From: Gammaproteobacteria bacterium
GTDB taxonomy: Bacteria; Pseudomonadota; Gammaproteobacteria; Pseudomonadales; Azotimanducaceae
Assembly (NCBI GenBank): GCA_009843635.1
Contig: VYDB01000030.1
Coordinates: 1 to 35,011, forward strand
Direction of reading: 5' to 3'
DNA length: 35,011 bases
Shown: positions 28,828-35,011 of the stretch, piece after piece
Layout: each line of letters begins with the position of its first letter
Numbering within the stretch: position 1 is the first letter of the stretch
The notes under the pieces: model-generated
Told to the model about the DNA's origin: nothing
Database searches by the model: none
What the model saw: the letters and a program-made list of their open reading frames with translations, nothing else
Translations under genes and position numbers: made by a program

Positions 28828-31086
28828 ATGGCTGAGGCCGTAGATTATCGATATGTGGGAACCAGCCCGGTGCGCCCGGACGGGGTGGACAAGGTCACCG
28901 GCAGGGCGCAGTTCGGCGCCGACCAGAATCTGCCCAACATGCTGCACGGCAGCGTGCTGCGCAGTCCCCACGCCCATGCCCGCATCAAGAGCGTGGATGT
29001 CTCCAAGGCCCTGGCCATGGATGGCGTCCACGCGGCCGTGTCCGGCGCCGACTTCCCGTCGGTGCAGAGCGGCGAGGTTGGCGGCGAGGGCGGCGGCGAC
29101 GTGGCCGACATCGCCAAGAACGTCATGGCCCGGGACAAGGCCCTCTACCACGGCCATGCGGTGGCGGCGGTGGCGGCCACCAGCGTGGAGATTGCCGAGC
29201 GGGCCTTGGACGCCATCGAGGTGGAGTACGAACCGCTGCCGCCGGTGCTCGACGTGGTGGAGGCCATGGCCCCGGACGCGACCCTGCTCGATGACAACTG
29301 CTTCACCAAGAACCTGCCCGAAAAGCCCGACAAGCCGAGCAACATCGCCTCGGTGATGGTCTTGGCCCGGGGCGACCTCGACGCGGGCTTTGAGCAGGCC
29401 GACGTGGTGGTGGAGGGCGAGTACCGCATCCCCATGGCCCACCAGGGCTACATCGAGCCCCACGCCTGCACGGCGACGGTCAACGAGGAGGGCAAGGCCA
29501 CCGTCTGGTGCTGCACCCAAGGCCACTTCGAGTTCCGCGCCATGACCTCGAAGATCCTCAACTGGAAGATCGGCGACCTGAAGTTCATCGCCTCGGAAAT
29601 CGGCGGCGGCTTTGGCGGCAAGACGGTGGTTTACTTGGAGCCGGTGGCCGTGTTGCTGTCCAAGCACGCCGGCCGGCCGGTGAAGATGGTCATGTCCCGC
29701 GAGGAAGTGTTCCGCGCCACGGGCCCCACCTCCGGCAGCGTCTGCCGGGTGAAGATAGGCGCGCAGAACGACGGCAAGATCACCGCCGCCAAGGCTTGGC
29801 TGGCCTATGAGGCCGGGGCATTCGCTGGTGCGCCGGTCATGCCCGGCGCCATGTCGATCTTCGCCCCCTACGAGATCGAGAACTTCCTGGTCGAAGGGCA
29901 CGACGTGCTGGTGAACAAGCCCAAGGTGGCCGCCTACCGGGCGCCGGGCGCGCCCCAAGCGATGCACGCCTTCGAGGTGGCCTTGGACGACATCGCTCGC
30001 CAGATCGGCATGGACCCCCTCGATTTGCGCATGGTCAATGCCGCCGATGAGGGCACCCAAGCCCCGTACGGGCCGAAGTTCCCGGCCATCGGCTTCAAGG
30101 CCTGCATCGAAGCGGCCAAGAAGCACCCCAACTACACCAAGCCGGTGCCGGAAGGCGCCGGGCGCGGGGTGGCTGCGGGCTTCTGGTTCAACATCGGCAT
30201 GCAGTCGAGCGCCGAGGTGCGCATCAACGAAGACGGTACCGTGATCGTCATGGAAGGCAACCCCGATATCGGCGGCTCCCGGGCCTCCATGGGCCTGATG
30301 GCGGCGGAGACCCTGGGCGTGCCCTACGAGCAGGTCAAGACCTACATCGGCGACACCGAAAGCACCGGCTTCTGCAACGTCACCGGCGGCAGCCGCACCA
30401 CCTTCGCCACCGGCTTGGCGGTGGTGCAGGCTTGCGAGGACATCATCGCCCAGTGCAAGTCGCGGGCGGCGGCGACCTGGGGCATGGATGACGACCAAGT
30501 GGAATGGCAAGACGGCCAGGCGGTTCCAGCGCCCGGCGTGAATGCAGACGTCAGCCCCTTAAGCTTGGCGGACATTGCGGCCAGCGCGCCCAAGACCGGC
30601 GGCCCGATCCTTGGCCGGGCGTCGTTGAACGCCCAGGGCGCGGGCGCCAGCTTCTCCGTCAACTTCGGCGACCTGAAGGTGGATCCGGAAACCGGCGCCG
30701 TTGAGGTGCTGTCCTTCACCGGCATTCAGGACGCTGGCAAGGCCATCCACCCGGCCTTCGTGGAGGGCCAGATGCAGGGCGGCGCCGCCCAGGGCCTCGG
30801 TTGGGCGCTGAACGAGGAGTACATCTATGACGCCGACGGCGTGATGGAGAATGCGGGCTTCCTGGACTACCGGGTGCCCGTGGCCTCGGACCTGCCGATG
30901 ATCGACACGCAAATCGTTGAGGTGCCCAATCCGAGCCATCCCTACGGGGTGCGCGGCGTGGGCGAGACGCCCATCGTCGCCCCGCTGGCGGTTGCCTCCA
31001 ACGCCGTGCGCGACGCCACCGGCGTGCGCATCAACGACCTGCCGCTGTCGCCGCCGCGCATCCTGGCGGCTTTGAGCAACGACTAG
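28828..31086 (+). CDS. Molybdenum hydroxylase, molybdopterin-binding large subunit
   Basis: A 752-residue catalytic subunit of the xanthine dehydrogenase family, holding the molybdopterin cofactor. Motifs: 'GGGFGGK' near 269-275, 'AYRAPGAPQAMHAFE' near 369-383, 'GGSRTTFATG', and the catalytic glutamate Glu713 in 'GVGETP'. The active-site loop AYRAPG lacks the AYXCSFR of form I CO dehydrogenase, so it is not a classical CO oxidiser; it looks more like hydroxybenzoyl-CoA reductase, aldehyde or N-heterocycle oxidising relatives. The substrate cannot be fixed. AGGAGG precedes the ATG. Confidence 0.93.
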   Translation: MAEAVDYRYVGTSPVRPDGVDKVTGRAQFGADQNLPNMLHGSVLRSPHAHARIKSVDVSKALAMDGVHAAVSGADFPSVQSGEVGGEGGGDVADIAKNVMARDKALYHGHAVAAVAATSVEIAERALDAIEVEYEPLPPVLDVVEAMAPDATLLDDNCFTKNLPEKPDKPSNIASVMVLARGDLDAGFEQADVVVEGEYRIPMAHQGYIEPHACTATVNEEGKATVWCCTQGHFEFRAMTSKILNWKIGDLKFIASEIGGGFGGKTVVYLEPVAVLLSKHAGRPVKMVMSREEVFRATGPTSGSVCRVKIGAQNDGKITAAKAWLAYEAGAFAGAPVMPGAMSIFAPYEIENFLVEGHDVLVNKPKVAAYRAPGAPQAMHAFEVALDDIARQIGMDPLDLRMVNAADEGTQAPYGPKFPAIGFKACIEAAKKHPNYTKPVPEGAGRGVAAGFWFNIGMQSSAEVRINEDGTVIVMEGNPDIGGSRASMGLMAAETLGVPYEQVKTYIGDTESTGFCNVTGGSRTTFATGLAVVQACEDIIAQCKSRAAATWGMDDDQVEWQDGQAVPAPGVNADVSPLSLADIAASAPKTGGPILGRASLNAQGAGASFSVNFGDLKVDPETGAVEVLSFTGIQDAGKAIHPAFVEGQMQGGAAQGLGWALNEEYIYDADGVMENAGFLDYRVPVASDLPMIDTQIVEVPNPSHPYGVRGVGETPIVAPLAVASNAVRDATGVRINDLPLSPPRILAALSND

Positions 31087-31120
31087 GCCTTACAGCGGAG
31101 CGGCTCAGCCGCAAAGTCGG

Positions 31121-31363
31121 ATGGCCAAGGTCGTGTTCCCCGATCACCTGCTCGCCCACACCGGGGGCGAGCGGGAGATCGAGGTGGCGGTGGCCAACTA
31201 CCGGGACCTTCTGACCATCCTAGAAAAGCGCTGGCCCGGCGTTCGCGAGCCGCTGAACAAGGCGGCGGTGGCCATTGACGGGCAGATCTACCAAGACGCC
31301 TTTCTTGAGCCGATCGGTGCCGACAGCGAAGTGTTCTTCATGTCACGCATCGAAGGCGGCTAG
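31121..31363 (+). CDS. moaD: MoaD/ThiS family sulphur carrier
   Basis: An 80-residue beta-grasp protein ending in 'SRIEGG'; the terminal Gly-Gly is the site of adenylation and thiocarboxylate formation in MoaD. Other family traits are the 'YRDLLTILEKRWPG' helix and a hydrophobic 'SEVFFMSRI' last strand. It would hand sulphur to molybdopterin synthase. It starts 34 bases after the large hydroxylase subunit on the same strand, so it belongs to the operon and probably serves cofactor supply. No moaE lies nearby. It overlaps the convergent HAD gene by four bases. Confidence 0.85.
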   Translation: MAKVVFPDHLLAHTGGEREIEVAVANYRDLLTILEKRWPGVREPLNKAAVAIDGQIYQDAFLEPIGADSEVFFMSRIEGG

Positions 31364-32013
31364 GCAGCGGGCATCTCGATGCCCGTGATCTCCGCCAACT
31401 CCTGGATCGCTTGGTCTTCCTCCAAGACCTTGATGGTCTGCATGCCGAGCTGCCGGGCGGGCTTTAGGTTGATGCCGAGGTCGTCGAGGAAGGCGCAGGC
31501 GTCGGGTGCGACGCCGAGCCGGGCGCAAGTGAGGCGGTAGATCTCCGGGTTCGGCTTGCGGATGCCCTCGACGCTCGACTCCACCACCAAGTCGAACAGG
31601 TCCATCACGGCTTCGGTCTGCTCGCGCTTGGCATCGCTGGTGGCCATCGCTGGGCCGGTGCCGGATTTGACGTTGTTGGTGATGCAGGCCACCTTGAAGC
31701 GCGCCTTGCAGCGTTTGAGCACCTCCACCATGCGCGGCCGCAGGTCGCCGCTCAGCAGCGCGATGACGTCCCGCCCCGGCACCTTGCAGCCCCTCGCAGC
31801 CGCCTCGGCGGCGAACGCCGCGTCGAACTCCTCCAAGGTGAGTTGGGCCGACTCGAATTGCGCCCAGGCGTTGCCTTCCGGGTTGGTGGCGTTGATGCCG
31901 CGAATGAAGTCGTTGGGCAGCCCGTGGGCCTGCTCGTAACGGTTGAAAGCCTCGAACGGCGACGTCGTCAACACGCCGCCGAAGTCCCAGATGACGGCCT
32001 CGATGGTTCCCAT
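31360..32013 (-). CDS. HAD-superfamily hydrolase (subfamily IA)
   Basis: A 217-residue phosphatase-like protein. Motif I 'VIWDFGGVLT' gives nucleophile Asp10, with Gly in place of the second aspartate, as in the DFGGV group related to the epoxide-hydrolase N-terminal phosphatase. Motif II is 'CITNN', motif III lysine lies in 'EGIRKPNPEIY', and motif IV is 'AFLDDLGIN'. A helical cap covers residues 18-85. The ATG has GGAGG upstream. Substrate unknown. Confidence 0.9.
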   Translation of the reverse strand: MGTIEAVIWDFGGVLTTSPFEAFNRYEQAHGLPNDFIRGINATNPEGNAWAQFESAQLTLEEFDAAFAAEAAARGCKVPGRDVIALLSGDLRPRMVEVLKRCKARFKVACITNNVKSGTGPAMATSDAKREQTEAVMDLFDLVVESSVEGIRKPNPEIYRLTCARLGVAPDACAFLDDLGINLKPARQLGMQTIKVLEEDQAIQELAEITGIEMPAA

Positions 32014-32070
32014 GCGGCTTTGACCTCCCGGAAAAAAGGGCGAATACTAACCTTGATTTAGAGTGACGGC

Positions 32071-32859
32071 ATGATGGACTTGCAGGATGGCGTGGTCATT
32101 GTCACCGGCTCATCGAGCGGCGTGGGGGCGGCTTGCGCCCGGCAATTGGCGGAGTTGGGCTGTCACGTCGTCATCAACTACGCCCACAACGAAGCCGGGG
32201 CTAAGCGCACGGAAGCGGAGTGCCATGCCTTTGGCGTTGAAACCGAGGTGGTCCAGGCCGACGTGAGCGACGATGCGGACTGCCGCAAGCTGGTCGCCGC
32301 GGCGGAATCGAGGTGGGGACGGCTCGATGGCTTGGTCAACAACGCCGGCACCACCAAGTTCTGCGCCCACGACGACTTGGAGGGCTTGGACAAGCAGGAT
32401 TTCCTGCACATCTACGGCGTCAACACGGTGGGGCCTTACCAGATGGCTCGCGCCGCCGCCCCCCTGATGCGGCGCGGCGGCCGGGGCAGCATCGTCAACG
32501 TGGCTTCCATCGCCGGGGTCATGGGGGTGGGCAGCTCAATCGCCTACGCCGCCTCCAAGGGGGCTTTGATCACTCTAGGCCTCTCCTTGGCGCGGGTGCT
32601 GGGGCCGGAAATCCGGGTCAACACGGTCTGCCCAGGCTTCATTCAAGGGGATTGGCTGGCCGAAGGCATGGGCCAGGAGACTTACGACCGCGCCAAGGCC
32701 TACCTGGAGCAGAACACGCCGCTGCGCCTCACCACCACGCCGGATACCGTCGCCGAAGGCATTCTCCAGTTCCTCACCGGCGCCAGCGTGGTCACCGGCG
32801 AGACCCTAATTCTCGACGGCGGCCATCACCTGATGCAGACGCCGATGGCGCGGCGTTAG
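32071..32859 (+). CDS. Short-chain dehydrogenase/reductase
   Basis: A 262-residue classical SDR. The cofactor motif is 'VTGSSSGVGAACA' (residues 11-23), followed by 'VNNAG' (89-93), catalytic Ser146, Tyr159 and Lys163 (Y-x3-K), and the C-terminal 'VTGETLILDGGHHL'. It should oxidise or reduce a hydroxyl or keto group with NAD(P); the closest general type is 3-oxoacyl-ACP reductase-like (FabG-like) but the substrate is open. Two in-frame ATGs start the gene. It is convergent with phoR, three bases apart. Confidence 0.92.
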   Translation: MMDLQDGVVIVTGSSSGVGAACARQLAELGCHVVINYAHNEAGAKRTEAECHAFGVETEVVQADVSDDADCRKLVAAAESRWGRLDGLVNNAGTTKFCAHDDLEGLDKQDFLHIYGVNTVGPYQMARAAAPLMRRGGRGSIVNVASIAGVMGVGSSIAYAASKGALITLGLSLARVLGPEIRVNTVCPGFIQGDWLAEGMGQETYDRAKAYLEQNTPLRLTTTPDTVAEGILQFLTGASVVTGETLILDGGHHLMQTPMARR

Positions 32860-32862
32860 AGT

Positions 32863-34155
32863 TTAGTTTTGCGCTTGCAGTTGGTCGGGCCGGAATTGGC
32901 AGTAGAAGCGGCTGCCCTTGCCAACCTCGCTTTCGATTTGCAGTTGGCTGTTGTGCCGCTTGAGGACGTGCTTGACGATGGCCAGGCCCAAGCCGGTGCC
33001 GCCGCGCACCCTAGCACCCGCCAAGTCGACGCGATAGAAGCGCTCGGTCAGCCTTGAGAGGTGTTCGGGCGCGATGCCCACGCCTTCGTCGGTCACCTCC
33101 AGCGTGGCGCCGTCATCGCCGGCCGTCCAACTGATGCTGACCTCGCCGCCTTGGGGGCTGTACTTGATGGCATTGGTGATGAGGTTGGTGCAGGCGCTGT
33201 GCAACTCCTTCTCGAGGCCCAGCACCCGCAAGCCGCACGACATGCGCTGGGTGATCCGATGGCCGTTGCCGGCCATGCCCGCCAAGTCATCCACCACGCC
33301 GCCCACCAATTGCTTGACGTCGATTGCGGTGAGGTCGCCCGGTTCGGGCGCGGGGCTCGATTCCAGCCGGGTGAGCATGAGCAGGTCATCGACCAGGGCC
33401 TGCATGCGGTGGGTCGGCGAGCCGAGCTTGCTGACCAGCCGCCGCAGGGTGGCTTCGTCGAGCACCTCGTCTTCAATGGCCTCCAGGTAGCCGACGATGA
33501 TGGTCAGCGGGGTGCGCAGCTCGTGGGAGACGTTGGCCACGAAGTCCTGGCGCATGCTCAGCAACCGGTTCAGGTGGGTCACGTCCCTAGCCAGGATGAG
33601 ATCCTGGTTCTTGGCCACCGGCACGCGGCGCAGCTCCAGCCGCTGGCCCTCGATAAAGGGGGAACTGAATTCGGCAGTGGGATCCGGCGTTTCCTGGTTC
33701 AGCAGCCGAATGGCGTCCGGATGCCGCAGCAGGGTGCCGAGGTGTTTGCCGGTGTCCTTGCGTTTCAAGTGCAGCAGGGCCACCGAGGCGTCGTTGAAGC
33801 TCTCGATGTTGCCGTCCCCATCCACCAGGATGGCGGCATCCGGCAGCGCCGCCGTCACGCCCCGAAAGTGGGAGGTCTGCTGCAGGGCTTCGTGCGTCCG
33901 CCGTCGCGCCTGCTTCAAGGACCGGCGCAGGGAGCGGCTGGCTTGCTGCAGGCCCTCGTTGGCGAACTTGGGGCGCCGCAGCGGCTTTTTGGCCCAGCGC
34001 ACGAACTTGCGCAAGTCCCGATGTTGGTAAACGAGCCCGGCTGCGGCAGCGGCGAACAGGGTCCATCCCAAGACTCCGAGCGCGAGACCCATGACTAGGG
34101 CAGCCAGCGCCAGCGCACCGGCGGCCAGCAGTTCCTTGCGACTGTAGAGGCTCAT
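32863..34155 (-). CDS. phoR: Phosphate regulon sensor kinase PhoR
   Basis: A 430-residue histidine kinase whose ATG overlaps the phoB stop by one base (TGATG), so 34155 is preferred over a longer frame to 34293. Residues 9-44 form the membrane region without a large periplasmic loop, as in PhoR. A PAS domain covers about 95-195 ('PDAAILVDGDGNIESFNDA'), then the H box 'FVANVSHELRTPLT' with His211, the N box 'NLITNAIKYSP', and G boxes 'DEGVGIAPE' and 'GGTGLGLAIVKH'. It phosphorylates PhoB when phosphate is short. The cognate Pho box lies upstream of phoB. Confidence 0.93.
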   Translation of the reverse strand: MSLYSRKELLAAGALALAALVMGLALGVLGWTLFAAAAAGLVYQHRDLRKFVRWAKKPLRRPKFANEGLQQASRSLRRSLKQARRRTHEALQQTSHFRGVTAALPDAAILVDGDGNIESFNDASVALLHLKRKDTGKHLGTLLRHPDAIRLLNQETPDPTAEFSSPFIEGQRLELRRVPVAKNQDLILARDVTHLNRLLSMRQDFVANVSHELRTPLTIIVGYLEAIEDEVLDEATLRRLVSKLGSPTHRMQALVDDLLMLTRLESSPAPEPGDLTAIDVKQLVGGVVDDLAGMAGNGHRITQRMSCGLRVLGLEKELHSACTNLITNAIKYSPQGGEVSISWTAGDDGATLEVTDEGVGIAPEHLSRLTERFYRVDLAGARVRGGTGLGLAIVKHVLKRHNSQLQIESEVGKGSRFYCQFRPDQLQAQN

Positions 34156-34838
34156 CAGGCGGGGCTGAATCGATAGCCCACGCCGCGCACGGTTTGAATG
34201 AATTGGTCGGCGCCGTGGGGCTTGAGCGTCTTGCGCAGGCGCAGCACATGCACATCCACCGTGCGTTCCTCCACGTAGATGCTGCGGCCCCACACGCGGT
34301 CGAGGAGTTGGGCGCGGGCAAAGGCGCGCTCCGGATTGCGCATGAACAGTTCCAGCAGGCGGAACTCGGTGGGGCCGACCTTCACCGCCTGCCCATCGAC
34401 GGAGAGCTTGTGCGCCTTCAAGTCCAAGCGCAATGGCCCGTGGGCGATGATGGCGTTTTCCGGCGTGCCGGTGCGCCGCAGCAGCGCCCGCATGCGGGCG
34501 ATCAGCTCCTTCGGCGAGAACGGCTTGGTGAGGTAGTCGTCCACGCCGGAGTCAAAGCTCTTGAGCTTGTCGGTCTCTTCGCCGCGGGCGGTGAGCATGA
34601 TCATCGGCAGGCTGGCCGTGTGCTCATCGCGCCGCAGCCGGCGGGCCAGTTCCACGCCGCTCATGCCCGGCAGCATCCAGTCGATGATGAGCAGCGCCGG
34701 CAGCGGGCCGTCGAGCTGGCGCAAAGCGGATTCGGCGCTGTCCGCCTCGCAGACGCTGAAACCCGCTCGGGTCAGGGAGAAGTTGAGCATCTCGCGAATC
34801 TCCTGCTCATCTTCAATGACCAAAACCTTGTTGTCCAT
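34155..34838 (-). CDS. phoB: Phosphate regulon response regulator PhoB
   Basis: A 227-residue OmpR-type response regulator. The receiver domain has Asp10 and Glu11 for magnesium, phospho-acceptor Asp53 ('IIDWMLPGMSG'), Thr83 and Lys105. The winged-helix DNA-binding domain follows ('VGPTEFRLLELFMRNPERAFAR', 'VDVHVLRLRKTLKP', 'TVRGVGYRF'). Together with PhoR it controls phosphate-starvation genes, and a Pho box 48 bases upstream of its ATG indicates self-control. Confidence 0.95.
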   Translation of the reverse strand: MDNKVLVIEDEQEIREMLNFSLTRAGFSVCEADSAESALRQLDGPLPALLIIDWMLPGMSGVELARRLRRDEHTASLPMIMLTARGEETDKLKSFDSGVDDYLTKPFSPKELIARMRALLRRTGTPENAIIAHGPLRLDLKAHKLSVDGQAVKVGPTEFRLLELFMRNPERAFARAQLLDRVWGRSIYVEERTVDVHVLRLRKTLKPHGADQFIQTVRGVGYRFSPA

Positions 34839-34869
34839 GCGGGCGCCTGCGGGGGGATGGCTTGGCGGA

Positions 34870-34903
34870 ATTACAGGGCGGAATTATGACGAATCCATGA
34901 CGG
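34870..34903 (-). promoter_or_regulatory. Pho box and -10 box of the phoBR promoter
   Basis: On the minus strand CCGTCAT (34903-34897), GGAT and TCGTCAT (34892-34886) form two 7-base repeats with an 11-base period, close to the consensus CTGTCAT-N4-CTGTCAT. Ten bases later comes TGTAAT (34875-34870), a good -10 box at the classical distance. A weaker third repeat may lie upstream. PhoB would act here in place of a -35 box. Confidence 0.7.
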
Positions 34904-35011
34904 CAAAACGACTCCCAGCGGCGCGGCGGCTGATTGGCCGGTTGGTGTTGCTTTTACCGCCAGGCCTATTCAAAAGTCCTTGATTTGCCGTTGATCGGTC
35001 GGGTTTTTGGA

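Noticed and set aside
28633-30510. A 625-codon antisense frame over the hydroxylase large subunit
   Set aside because: It is a shadow caused by high GC: the translation is Gly/His/Leu/Val-rich without motifs, while the plus strand encodes an evident molybdopterin enzyme.
1-35011. CRISPR array, prophage or insertion sequence
   Set aside because: No regularly spaced short repeats, phage structural genes or transposase with inverted repeats were seen; the Rpn-type protein is a nuclease family and not evidence for an inserted element.

Overview
The window looks like a piece of a high-GC proteobacterial chromosome, most likely gammaproteobacterial. The evidence is murF, a PhoB/PhoR pair behind a recognisable Pho box, a DUF1285 protein, a one-piece ETF-ubiquinone oxidoreductase and class II Leu- and Ser-type tRNAs. 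No species can be named from the sequence alone.

Layout. (1) About 0.1-3.8 kb: a Leu-type class II tRNA gene whose anticodon loop reads CGC, then minus-strand genes for an extracellular solute-binding protein, a small membrane-anchored FMN-type split-barrel protein and an exported amidohydrolase. (2) About 3.9-17.2 kb: an accessory region full of toxin-antitoxin and defence-type genes and their wreckage. It holds an AbiEii-like nucleotidyltransferase with an unrecognised partner, a PhzF-like protein, a membrane methyltransferase, an Rpn-type nuclease, an AbiEi-like antitoxin whose AbiEii partner is cut off after 35 codons, and a Fic protein. Next is a 1.64-kb direct duplication (GST, VOC fragment, cupin, truncated antitoxin) flanking a DUF3800 gene, then a DNA methyltransferase fused to an Mrr-like nuclease behind a 57-residue membrane protein. 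(3) 17.4-21.4 kb: a two-gene minus-strand unit of lower GC, a cytosine-5 DNA methyltransferase followed by a UvrD-like helicase carrying a RecB/Cas4-like nuclease with iron-sulphur cysteines. This pair is the best candidate for an undescribed defence system. (4) 21.5 kb: tRNA-Ser(GCU), which marks the border of the accessory region. (5) 21.7-35.0 kb: housekeeping and metabolic genes: murF, a permuted NlpC/P60-like protein, moaA, DUF1285, ETF-QO, a three-subunit molybdenum hydroxylase operon ending in its own MoaD-like gene, a HAD phosphatase, an SDR and phoBR.

How the parts fit. In the core half, MoaA makes the first molybdopterin precursor, the MoaD-like protein would carry sulphur for molybdopterin synthesis, and both lie close to the molybdenum hydroxylase that needs the cofactor; ETF-QO nearby passes electrons to ubiquinone. 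In the accessory half, two tRNA genes about 21 kb apart bracket modification enzymes, nucleases and toxin-antitoxin genes, several broken or duplicated, as expected for a defence island under repeated turnover. All function calls come from reading translations and motifs by eye; no database search was run.
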